Shown one piece after another: positions 7,222 through 14,899 of a stretch of DNA of 36,389 nt. Each line of letters starts with the position of its first letter. The stretch's first letter is position 1. The notes under the pieces were generated by a model that worked only from the letters and a program-made list of their open reading frames with translations, was not told the origin of the DNA and made no database searches. A program made the position numbers and the translations under genes. This DNA comes from an uncultured Eubacteriales bacterium (GTDB lineage: Bacteria; Bacillota; Clostridia; Peptostreptococcales; Anaerovoracaceae): the NCBI GenBank assembly GCA_902801255.1, contig CADCHO010000018.1, forward strand, positions 1 through 36,389, read 5' to 3'.

Positions 7222-8646
7222 TCATTTTTCCCGCGCGGCCGCCATCATAAGAGCGCATTCTATGCGCTTTCTGTGCAGTTTGCAGCCAAAACGGTAAACT
7301 TTATTGATATCTCCGTTTGAGTGATAATTGTTTGCAGCACAGCCTCCTGCGCAGTAAAGCCTTGCCCAGCAGTCTTTGCAGTCGTCCCGTGTATAGATGT
7401 TGTTGCCGTTTCTGAAGAAGTCTACAGTCTCCGGATGAGTTATGCCCTCATAAATATTACCTACTATCATATTGTCATCGCCGACAAACTGATGACACGG
7501 ATAGAGGTCGCCGGTCGGTGTTACTGCAAGGTATTCCGTAGCAACTCCGCAGCCTGCCACCCTCTTATAGATGCAAGGTCCGCCGGTCAGATCGACTGTA
7601 TAATGATAAAAACTGAAGCCTTCTCCGCGCTCCTCACGTGCGAGCATTTCGAGAGCAAGTTTCTCATATTCCTCATAGAGCTGCGGCAGATCATCTTCGT
7701 GCAAAGCATATGGAACATCAGGATCAGATACAACAGGCTCGATCGACGTTTCTCTGAACCCGAGATCCGCCATCGCCAGTACGTCAGCTGCAAAGTCCTT
7801 GTTATATGCGGTGTACGTGCCGCGCATGTAGTACTCGGATGACCTCCCGGCATTCTTCAGGCGCGAGTCCACAAGAGCCTTGAAGTTGTCCATTATCAAA
7901 TCATATGTGCCGCCTCCGGTCTTGCTGTGCCGCATGCGGTCATGAGTTTCACGCCTTCCGTCCATGCTGAGCACAACATTGCCCATCTCGCGGTTCGTGA
8001 ACTCTATAACATCGTCATCGATCAGCACCCCGTTCGTCGTCAGTGTGAAATTGAACAACTTGTTGTGCTTTTTCTCGAGCTCCCTTCCGTACGCCACTAT
8101 CTCTTTGCAGACATCCCAGTTTATGAGCGGTTCACCTCCGAAAAAGTCAACTTCAAGATGCCTGCGGGCACCGGAATGCTCCACGAGATAATCCAAAGCG
8201 CGCTTTCCGACCTCAGCACTCATGATGCCGCTCTTACCGCTGTAATCACCTTTACCGGCAAAGCAGTACTCACAGTCCATATTGCATCCATGCGCAACGT
8301 GAAGGCATATTGCCTTGAGGACAGACTGTTTGATCTTGATCTCGTCTGCTGCCTGTTCGAAGGGATCTTCCGACCACAGCAGCCCGTTTTCACAGAGTTC
8401 AGCTATGTCTTCCAGTGTCTCAGCTGCATCTTCCATGGTGATGCCGTGTTTACGGGCGATCTCAGATGAGATCTCAGTTCTGAGCCTGCTGTCGTTCAAA
8501 ACTGCTTTGGGATCGCACTCAGACCTGCATACTTCTGTATCCAGTCTCTCAATTGCATCGTAAGCGACATCGTCGACCGAGTGCACTGCACCGCTCGCCG
8601 CGTCGATAATCATATTGAATCCGTTTAATCTGTATGTATGTATCAT
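7222..8646 (-). CDS. scfB: radical SAM SCIFF peptide maturase (thioether cross-link forming)
   Basis: Installs thioether cross-links from peptide cysteines in the SCIFF precursor encoded just upstream. The 474-residue protein has an N-terminal peptide-recognition-like domain (about 1-100) and the radical SAM cluster motif CNMDCEYC (Cys121, Cys125, Cys128). FFGGEPL (168-174) contributes to S-adenosylmethionine binding. A SPASM/twitch C-terminus supplies auxiliary-cluster cysteines at 358, 366, 384, 423, 426, 432, 436 and 455. All motif cysteines expected for a functional enzyme are present. The ATG follows AGGG by eight bases. A terminator-like hairpin lies between scfA and this gene, consistent with less maturase than peptide. 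Length and cysteine layout match the SCIFF maturase family closely. Confidence 0.95.
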   Translation of the reverse strand: MIHTYRLNGFNMIIDAASGAVHSVDDVAYDAIERLDTEVCRSECDPKAVLNDSRLRTEISSEIARKHGITMEDAAETLEDIAELCENGLLWSEDPFEQAADEIKIKQSVLKAICLHVAHGCNMDCEYCFAGKGDYSGKSGIMSAEVGKRALDYLVEHSGARRHLEVDFFGGEPLINWDVCKEIVAYGRELEKKHNKLFNFTLTTNGVLIDDDVIEFTNREMGNVVLSMDGRRETHDRMRHSKTGGGTYDLIMDNFKALVDSRLKNAGRSSEYYMRGTYTAYNKDFAADVLAMADLGFRETSIEPVVSDPDVPYALHEDDLPQLYEEYEKLALEMLAREERGEGFSFYHYTVDLTGGPCIYKRVAGCGVATEYLAVTPTGDLYPCHQFVGDDNMIVGNIYEGITHPETVDFFRNGNNIYTRDDCKDCWARLYCAGGCAANNYHSNGDINKVYRFGCKLHRKRIECALMMAAAREK

Positions 8647-8666
8647 TTATTTTCCCTAAGTGAAGC

Positions 8667-8701
8667 AAAAGAAAAAGCGGCGCTGCATTCAGCAGCGCCG
8701 C
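8667..8701 (-). terminator. intercistronic attenuator/terminator between scfA and scfB
   Basis: A perfect 10-base stem (8692-8701 pairing with 8677-8686; arm GCGGCGCTGC) with a five-base loop is followed on the minus strand by TTTTTCTTTT. It starts 10 bases after the scfA stop and ends about 20 bases before the scfB ATG. It probably releases most transcripts after the peptide gene while letting some continue into the maturase. Confidence 0.85.
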
Positions 8702-8711
8702 CGTAAGCATC

Positions 8712-8861
8712 TTACTTTTCCTTGCGCTGCTCGCAGTGCTGATTTGCAACGCTGCAGGAAGTCTTGCTTGCAGACTGGCATGAAGTCTGGCACTCACCGC
8801 ATCCGCCTGTGACTCTGGACTCAGCCATATCTCTTGTTGTAATTGTCTTAATTCTCTTCAT
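8712..8861 (-). CDS. scfA: SCIFF ranthipeptide precursor with five cysteines instead of six
   Basis: Precursor of the ribosomally made SCIFF peptide (six cysteines in forty-five), substrate of the adjacent maturase. The 49-residue sequence starts MKRIKTITTRDMAESR (leader-like) and continues GGCGECQTSCQS, ASKTSCSVANQHCE, which is unmistakable for the family. Cysteines are at 21, 24, 28, 36 and 43. Family members read SACKTSCT here; this one reads SASKTSCS, so the fourth cysteine is Ser32 (codon AGC, one base from TGC) and the usual threonine at 37 is serine. In the characterised Clostridium thermocellum peptide the reported thioether joins exactly these two positions. GGAGGG lies eight bases before the ATG, under a strong promoter. 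Confidence 0.95.
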   Translation of the reverse strand: MKRIKTITTRDMAESRVTGGCGECQTSCQSASKTSCSVANQHCEQRKEK

Positions 8862-8895
8862 TTTTAAATCCCTCCGTCAGAATTTATCCCTATGT

Positions 8896-8924
8896 AGGAT
8901 ACCATCACGTCGCAAATCTGTCAA
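8896..8924 (-). promoter_or_regulatory. sigma-A promoter of scfA
   Basis: Consensus -35 TTGACA at 8919-8924, exactly 17 bases, then TATCCT (four of six) at 8896-8901. Transcription would start near 8889, leaving a leader of about 28 bases that carries GGAGGG. It lies directly after the stop codon of the stress-protein gene. Confidence 0.8.
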
Positions 8925-8950
8925 TCTGCTGCGGGTGGTTGAGCATCATG

Positions 8951-10060
8951 CTAGTCGTTTATTTCAACTGAGAACATCGTACCCGAATCCTTGAAAGTTT
9001 TTCCGGCCGGCTCTTTACTCTCATCAGCCAGGTAATCAACGAAACTCGATGCATCATAAACCTTAGTTTCTGCAGAAGCTCTCTCCTCTTTTGAAATCGC
9101 TTCTTTTGCTGCTGCAGCATCCGCGATTTCTTTCTCAAGAGCATCAAATTCTGCTTTTGCTTCTGCAACAAAGGTCGGAACTTCAGGTGCTTCGAAATCC
9201 GCCGGGATAGCTGTTCTAGGGACTTCAAGTGTAGCACGTCTCTCGAAAGGCGTTTTCTTTTCGACGGTCTCAGGTGCAGGTTCATGATGTTCAGGAGCAG
9301 CTGTGATCCTGAAATCGAACACAGCTTCCTTTCTCATGTCTCTGTTGACTATCCTGATTCTGTCAGCCTTTCCATCAGTGCTGTCTGCTTTAACAAGAAT
9401 GTCTTTTGTCTCTCCTGCTGCTATGTCAAGAGTTACATCCTGGCCGGGGATAGGCGGAAGATCCCAGTTTCTGGTATCAGGATTGTAAGCAGTGTGGAAG
9501 AATCTGATTTTTCCGACTGTAACATTTATGTGATATATGCAGTCCTGATTGACGCTAGGAAGCAGGCATTCACTCTGCTTATCACCCAGCTGTCCTCTGA
9601 GGTTGACCGTTCCTCTCGCTGTTTTGTATACAAGACCTCTGTACACATGGCGGGAGTGAGCTTGTTCACTTACGATGACAACTTCGCAAGGAGCGTTATT
9701 TATCACATACTCGGTTGTAGCTCCGATGGAGTTGATCATATCCTCTTTGGAGGACTTAGTCATGATTATGAGGTCAGCTCCCGTTTCGCGTACTGCTCTG
9801 ACGATCCTGACACCTGCTTTGCCGACAGCTGACAGCTTTGCCACCTTATAGCCATCAAAAGATTCAGCAATGAGATCGAGTTTCTCATCGAGCGCTTTGA
9901 GAGCGGCATTTTCCATTTCGCTCCTGACTGAATAGTCCAGTCTCTCATCTATCATCATAAGTATGAGATCCGCTTCCTCAGGAGTGTAATGATCTTTAAC
10001 GTATGCCAGTGCTTTCAGGCTGCGCTGTGTTTCTTCGATTGGGATAAGTATCTTTTTCAT
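8951..10060 (-). CDS. universal stress protein (UspA) domain with long unknown C-terminal extension
   Basis: Residues 1-132 form a UspA domain: MKKILIPIEETQRSLKAL at the start and AVGKAGVRIVRAVRETGADL in the middle. The strand closing it is EYVINNAPCEVVIVS. The usual ATP loop GxxG-x9-G(S/T) is degenerate (SSKEDMINSIGAT), so nucleotide binding is doubtful. A typical family member stops near residue 145; this one has 369 residues. Residues 138-255 look like a beta-rich domain, with IYHINVTVGKIRFF, LPPIPGQDVTLDIAAGETK and AVFDFRITAAPEH. The rest is an acidic, Ala/Glu-rich helical linker ending in FKDSGTMFSVEIND. I do not recognise the second half. GAGG lies nine bases before the ATG, and the gene has its own promoter. 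A role in stress signalling is only inferred from the first domain. Confidence 0.85.
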   Translation of the reverse strand: MKKILIPIEETQRSLKALAYVKDHYTPEEADLILMMIDERLDYSVRSEMENAALKALDEKLDLIAESFDGYKVAKLSAVGKAGVRIVRAVRETGADLIIMTKSSKEDMINSIGATTEYVINNAPCEVVIVSEQAHSRHVYRGLVYKTARGTVNLRGQLGDKQSECLLPSVNQDCIYHINVTVGKIRFFHTAYNPDTRNWDLPPIPGQDVTLDIAAGETKDILVKADSTDGKADRIRIVNRDMRKEAVFDFRITAAPEHHEPAPETVEKKTPFERRATLEVPRTAIPADFEAPEVPTFVAEAKAEFDALEKEIADAAAAKEAISKEERASAETKVYDASSFVDYLADESKEPAGKTFKDSGTMFSVEIND

Positions 10061-10101
10061 AAGTTTATCCTCTTCTAAATTCCCAATATATTAACTGTTT
10101 A

Positions 10102-10131
10102 ATTGTAGCACGCGAATATTGATATTATCAA
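10102..10131 (-). promoter_or_regulatory. promoter of the stress-protein gene with palindrome over the -35
   Basis: TTGATA (five of six) at 10126-10131, an 18-base spacer, and TACAAT (five of six) at 10102-10107. Bases 10118-10132 form the palindrome ATTGATATTATCAAT around one central base, covering the -35 and the adjoining spacer, so it could be an operator. It resembles TTGAT-N4-ATCAA of FNR but has a three-base centre. Confidence 0.7.
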
Positions 10132-10142
10132 TTTTATTAACT

Positions 10143-11225
10143 CTATTTAAGGAACTTGCTGTTGTTCGTCAGAATAAAGATTTCAGCAATAGCATACAGC
10201 ACCAGATAGTCGTCATCATATGAAATTATGATGTCATTTCTGCACCTTCCATGCTGATCAAAAAGAAGATTCGGCGAACCTCCGATGACCGCTTTCAGCT
10301 TTCCCTCATGCTCTATCATATAGTTGCATGATATCTTTGCTTTCATGCATGACGGGAAGAGGATCATCGTAAATATTCCTGCATCGGTGTCAGCCTCAAA
10401 GCCCTCACCACGGGAATCCCTGAACCTCCTGATTTCTCCGAAATGCTCTCCGTCAGAAAACAGCTCAAAGCCTGCAGATTCAGCAGGATAACCTTTTTTG
10501 TCGAAAGAGTGCGGCACCACGGATGCCATCTCATTGCCATCTACATCATACACTTTTGCTGTGAACGGACGCAGCGAAGTCTCAACTCTGAGCACATCAT
10601 TGCCATCTGAATCCCTGAAGTATCCTTCGACTGAATTGTGATAGTAAAACTTGTAGAAATCCAGGCTTTCCGGCACTTTCGCACCTCTTTCCGCATGGAG
10701 CTTTTCTATAAGTTCCGCCAGATGTTTTACCAGCATCACAGACGCGAGTTTAAATCCTGCAAACACTGCGTATCTTTCAGGGGTAACTTCTGCCTCCTGC
10801 GGATTTACAAGATTCCCGAATCTGTATTCGTCCTCATCTTTTCTGATGATGTTCTCAAGTCTGGTAACATGTTTGACGTCGATATAGTTTTTTCCGCGCG
10901 AAATAACCACGCAGTCCTTGAAGCTGCACGGTCCGAATACTATGCTGTCACCCGGAAATCCCTTATGTTCAGCTATCCACGGTTTGCCGAGAGGAGTGTC
11001 AAGATCCTTGAGTTTTTCATAGATCTCGGCAATGCTCATATCGGTCTTTACGATCTTTTCATAGATGCTGCGTTCATTACGGGTCCCCCCGCCGCGGTTC
11101 CAGAATATCCCGAATGCGATCAGCAGGGTGATCCCGCCCATGATGTATCTGCCTACAGACATCATGAGCAGGCTCATTATTACTGCCAGAATTCCAACAG
11201 CGGTTATCGCTTTATCTTCTTTCAT
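10143..11225 (-). CDS. membrane-anchored protein of unknown function
   Basis: A 360-residue protein that I do not recognise. Two hydrophobic segments (about 7-24 and 28-42) form an N-terminal hairpin, followed by a positively charged stretch (NRGGGTRNERS), so the remaining 310 residues are probably cytoplasmic. That part has a helical zone near 155-180 (LASVMLVKHLAELIEKL). It is followed by beta-rich segments with short repeats of the type VYDVDGNEMASVV, FRDSRGEGFEADTD and ISYDDDYLVLYAIAEI, loosely reminiscent of Tubby/LURP-one-like folds; this resemblance is not proof. It is the last gene of the glutaminase operon, 31 bases after phosphoglucomutase, with a weak GGGG ribosome binding site. 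The stop lies next to the stress-protein promoter without a terminator. Confidence 0.7.
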   Translation of the reverse strand: MKEDKAITAVGILAVIMSLLMMSVGRYIMGGITLLIAFGIFWNRGGGTRNERSIYEKIVKTDMSIAEIYEKLKDLDTPLGKPWIAEHKGFPGDSIVFGPCSFKDCVVISRGKNYIDVKHVTRLENIIRKDEDEYRFGNLVNPQEAEVTPERYAVFAGFKLASVMLVKHLAELIEKLHAERGAKVPESLDFYKFYYHNSVEGYFRDSDGNDVLRVETSLRPFTAKVYDVDGNEMASVVPHSFDKKGYPAESAGFELFSDGEHFGEIRRFRDSRGEGFEADTDAGIFTMILFPSCMKAKISCNYMIEHEGKLKAVIGGSPNLLFDQHGRCRNDIIISYDDDYLVLYAIAEIFILTNNSKFLK

Positions 11226-11256
11226 GCGAGATAAGATCCCCTTCTATACCCTTATT

Positions 11257-12966
11257 TTATGCAAGCAGAGCGTCGATAGCTTCCCTAACTGCCTTGCGGT
11301 TCTCTTCTGCCTTCTCAGCTGTTGCTCCCTGAGCCATGACATAAGTCTTGATCTTAGGCTCTGTACCCGATGGTCTGACTGCTACAGCGCATCCGTCAGC
11401 GAGATTGTAGAAAAGAACATTGCTCTTTGTGAATCCAGGAACATCTCCGAGATAGTCAGTCACGCTTTCAACCTTGAGCCCTATCTCTTCCGGAGCATTC
11501 TTTCTTATGCGTGCCATGACGGCTTCTCTTCTTTCATTAGAATCAAAGCCTCCGAATACTGTGGATTCTGTATTCTCTACAAAATATCCGTACTTCTCGT
11601 AAAGAGCCATGAGTCCGTCATAGACCGACATTCCCTGTGCCTTGTAGTAGCATGCCATCTCAGCCATCATCATAGCTGCATATACGGCATCCTTATCTCT
11701 TGCATAAGATCCGCCGAGGAATCCGATACTCTCCTCGAATCCGAAGAGGAAGTGCTCATCGCCGTTTTCTTCGAGATCCTTGATCTTCTCTCCGATGAAC
11801 TTGAATCCTGTAAGTACGTCGTACATCTTTACGCCGTTGTCAGCTGCGATCTTGTCAGCCATAACGGTCGAAACGATTGATTTGCAGACGAATGGCTTCT
11901 CAGGCATTGTGCCGAGTTCTTTTCTGACTGTGAAGATGTAGTCGAGCATAAGGCATGCTTCCTGGTTGCCCGAAAGGATCTTGTAACCGTCTTTTGCCTT
12001 TACGACTGCGCCGCATCTGTCGCTGTCAGGGTCAACGCCGATGACGAGCTCTGCGTCATTCTTCTTTGCGTACTCGATAGCAAGAGCGAAGCCCTCTGTG
12101 TTTTCAGGGTTCGGCGACTTTACAGTCGGGAAGTTTCCGTCAGGTATCATCTGCTCTTCTACAGGAATGATAGCTCCGTAGCCCTGTCTTCTGAGGATCT
12201 CCGGAACCAGCTTGTAGCCTGCGCCGTGGAACGGAGTGAAGACGATCTTCATGTCTTTCGCCACTTGATCAATGTACTTGCGTGTGATTGAAGTCTCCAT
12301 TACCCTGTTGATGTATGTCTCATCCATAGGATCGCCGAGGATCTCAACCAGTCCTTCAGCTACAGCTTCGTTATAATCCATTGTCCTTACATCCTTGAAG
12401 ATGTCGACCTTTGCGATTTCAGCAGACACAATGTTCGCATGCTCAGGTCCGAGCTGTGCTCCGTCTGCCCAGTAAGCCTTGTAGCCATTGTATTCCTTAG
12501 GGTTGTGGCTTGCCGTGATATTGATGCCTGCGATCGAGCCGGTCTCTCTTACTGCAAATGAAAGCTCAGGAGTAGGACGCATGTCGTCGAAGATATAGAC
12601 CTTTATGTTGTTAGCTGCGAGTACTGCTGCCGCTTCCTCTGCGAACAGCCTTGAATTATTTCTTGAGTCGTGTGCTATGGCTACGCCATTGCCCTCTTTG
12701 GATTTGCCGCCGAGCTGACCTCCGTTAGCGATAATGAGATTGGCCAGACCCTGTGTAGCATATCTTACGGTATAAACGTTCATCATGCCTATACCGGCTC
12801 CCATTATGCCTCTAAGGCCTGCTGTTCCGAAAGTGAGCATGGCCTTGAAACGGCCTTCTATTTCTTTTTCGTCTCCCTCGATCGCTCTGAGCTCTTCCTT
12901 TGTCTTTTCATCAACTACTCTTGACGAAAGCCAATACTCGTACTCTTCTTTGTAGTTTCTCTTCAT
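11257..12966 (-). CDS. pgcA: phosphoglucomutase/phosphomannomutase (alpha-D-phosphohexomutase family)
   Basis: Interconverts glucose 1- and 6-phosphate (possibly mannose phosphates) for glycan and cell-envelope precursors. The 569-residue size and the four family motifs fit the PgcA type. TASHNPKEYNGYK carries the phosphoserine Ser153, DPDSDR (312-317) binds the metal, FGFEESIG (408-415) recognises the sugar, and RPSGTEPKIK (531-540) binds the phosphate. A start at 12966 with AAAGGCGG upstream gives the typical beginning with YEYWLSSRVVDEKTKEEL. It lies 16 bases after the second ABC exporter gene and belongs to the same operon. Exact sugar preference cannot be read from the sequence. Confidence 0.94.
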   Translation of the reverse strand: MKRNYKEEYEYWLSSRVVDEKTKEELRAIEGDEKEIEGRFKAMLTFGTAGLRGIMGAGIGMMNVYTVRYATQGLANLIIANGGQLGGKSKEGNGVAIAHDSRNNSRLFAEEAAAVLAANNIKVYIFDDMRPTPELSFAVRETGSIAGINITASHNPKEYNGYKAYWADGAQLGPEHANIVSAEIAKVDIFKDVRTMDYNEAVAEGLVEILGDPMDETYINRVMETSITRKYIDQVAKDMKIVFTPFHGAGYKLVPEILRRQGYGAIIPVEEQMIPDGNFPTVKSPNPENTEGFALAIEYAKKNDAELVIGVDPDSDRCGAVVKAKDGYKILSGNQEACLMLDYIFTVRKELGTMPEKPFVCKSIVSTVMADKIAADNGVKMYDVLTGFKFIGEKIKDLEENGDEHFLFGFEESIGFLGGSYARDKDAVYAAMMMAEMACYYKAQGMSVYDGLMALYEKYGYFVENTESTVFGGFDSNERREAVMARIRKNAPEEIGLKVESVTDYLGDVPGFTKSNVLFYNLADGCAVAVRPSGTEPKIKTYVMAQGATAEKAEENRKAVREAIDALLA

Positions 12967-12982
12967 GTCTGTCCGCCTTTCT

Positions 12983-14896
12983 TTAACCTACTTCTTCAAA
13001 CTGTGAATTGTATAATTCTGCGTAGGCACCGCCCTTTGCGAGCAGTTCCTCATGTGTGCCCTGCTCAACGATATCGCCGTGATCCATAACAAGGATGAGA
13101 TCGGCGTTTCGTATGGTCGAGAGCCTGTGTGCGATGATGAAGCTTGTCCTGTCTTCAGTGAGGGCATCCATCGCCTTTTGAATTTCTTCTTCTGTTCGTG
13201 TATCTACTGACGAAGTCGCTTCGTCGAGTATCAAAAGTCTTTTGTCTGCCAGCACGGCACGCGCTATCGTAAGGAGCTGTCTCTGCCCCTCGGATATGTT
13301 GGTAGCGTCCTCGTTGAGCACCATCCTGTATCCGCCCGGCAGCGCCTTTATGAAGTGGTGCGCCTTGGCCGTCTTTGCAGCCCGTATGATCTCTTCGTTT
13401 GTGGCATCTTCTCTGCCATAAGCTATGTTCTCTTTGATGGTACCGCTGAACAGCCATGTGTCCTGGAGAACCATCGCGAAATTGTCACGGAGTTCCTTAC
13501 GGGTGAATTCCCTGATGTCATGACCGTCTATAAGAATAGCTCCTCCGTCTACATCATAGAACCTCATAAGTAATTTTACCATAGTTGTCTTGCCGGCGCC
13601 CGTAGGACCTACGATCGCTATCTTCTGACCCGGCTCGACTTTTGCGCTGAAGTCCTTTATGACCGGATGATCCTTCTTGTATCCGAATCTCACGTGTCTG
13701 AATTCAACAGCGCCCTTTATCTCTCCCATCTCGTCATCAGCTCCCGGTGCGTCGATCTCTTCTTCCTCGTTCAGGAATTCAAAGACTCGCTCTGCAGCTG
13801 CTGCCATCGACTGCACCTGGTTCATTATCTGTGCGATATCCTGTATAGGCTGGCCTATGTTTTTTACGTACTGTACGAACGCCTGTATGTCTCCTACTCC
13901 TATTGCGCCTCTTACACAGAAGATACCTCCTGCGACTACGACTGCAGCGTATCCGAGATTGCTCACTATCCTCATCAGCGGCCGCATCAGTCCGGACAGG
14001 AACTGTGACTTCCACGCGGATTCATACAGTTTCTCATTCGACTCGTCAAATTCCTGCCTGACCGCTTCTTCCCTGTTGAAAGCTTTGACTACCAGGTGAC
14101 CCGAAAAGGTTTCCTCTACCTGTCCGTCTATGATGCCCAGGTACTTCTGCTGAGCAGCGAAATGTTTCTGCGACACCTTTATGAGCAGACCCATGACCAA
14201 AGCTGAAAGAGGCAGTACGAGGAGCGCTATCAGTGTCATCGTTACGTTTATCGTAAGCATCACTACTATGATGCCTGTCATGCTTATTATAGCCCATATG
14301 AAGTTAGAAATGCTCTGACTTAATGATTGTCCGAGTGTATCGACATCGTTTGTTATCCTTGAAAGGATCTCTCCTGTCTGCACGCGCTCAAAGTAGCCTA
14401 TCGGCATGCGGTTGATCTTTTCAGATATGTCCCGCCTCATCCTGTAGACTATCTTCTGTGTGATGTTAGTCATGATGAGAGCCTGTATGTACTGGGCAAT
14501 GGCACCTATGAAATACAGCGCCATGGTCAGCAGAAGAACACGTGCTACGGCATCAAAGTCGATGCCGCCGGTGCCGTGTATCTTGTTCATAACACCCTCT
14601 GCCAGCAGTGTAGTGGCCTTTCCCATTACTTTAGGGCCGACTGTCTCAAAGACAGTAGCGATCGCGGACACTACAATAACTACCGCCACGGCAAATTTAT
14701 ACCCGCCCATGTATCTGAGCGTGTCTCCTACCGCTTTGCGGAAGTTTTTAGGCTTTTCTCCCGGAGCAAGTATGCTGCTCGGCCCGCCGCCTCTTCTTCT
14801 CTGCCGCTTGCCGTCGCCCTGCCCGGTCTGAGGTTCTTCAGCTTCCTGTCCGGTCTGCTCTGCGTATTCTGTTTTCGGCTTCTTTTCTTCGCTCAT
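12983..14896 (-). CDS. ABC exporter half-transporter with catalytic Walker B (MdlB/LmrD type)
   Basis: Multidrug- or lipid-type exporter subunit of 637 residues: a basic, disordered N-terminus (1-50), a six-helix membrane domain (about 65-365) and an ATPase domain. Walker A is GPTGAGKT (430-437) and Walker B is LLILDE with Glu559. The switch His590 (IIAHRLST) is present. The signature is ISEGQ (534-538) rather than LSGGQ. With its partner, which has a good VSGGQ but a degenerate Walker B, this makes a heterodimer with one working and one degenerate ATP site. The gene begins three bases after the partner's stop. The transported substrate is unknown. Confidence 0.94.
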   Translation of the reverse strand: MSEEKKPKTEYAEQTGQEAEEPQTGQGDGKRQRRRGGGPSSILAPGEKPKNFRKAVGDTLRYMGGYKFAVAVVIVVSAIATVFETVGPKVMGKATTLLAEGVMNKIHGTGGIDFDAVARVLLLTMALYFIGAIAQYIQALIMTNITQKIVYRMRRDISEKINRMPIGYFERVQTGEILSRITNDVDTLGQSLSQSISNFIWAIISMTGIIVVMLTINVTMTLIALLVLPLSALVMGLLIKVSQKHFAAQQKYLGIIDGQVEETFSGHLVVKAFNREEAVRQEFDESNEKLYESAWKSQFLSGLMRPLMRIVSNLGYAAVVVAGGIFCVRGAIGVGDIQAFVQYVKNIGQPIQDIAQIMNQVQSMAAAAERVFEFLNEEEEIDAPGADDEMGEIKGAVEFRHVRFGYKKDHPVIKDFSAKVEPGQKIAIVGPTGAGKTTMVKLLMRFYDVDGGAILIDGHDIREFTRKELRDNFAMVLQDTWLFSGTIKENIAYGREDATNEEIIRAAKTAKAHHFIKALPGGYRMVLNEDATNISEGQRQLLTIARAVLADKRLLILDEATSSVDTRTEEEIQKAMDALTEDRTSFIIAHRLSTIRNADLILVMDHGDIVEQGTHEELLAKGGAYAELYNSQFEEVG

Positions 14897-14899
14897 TTA

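Noticed and set aside
10118-10132. FNR binding site
   Set aside because: FNR sites have TTGAT-N4-ATCAA; here the centre is three bases, so the half-sites are wrongly phased. Kept only as an unnamed palindrome.
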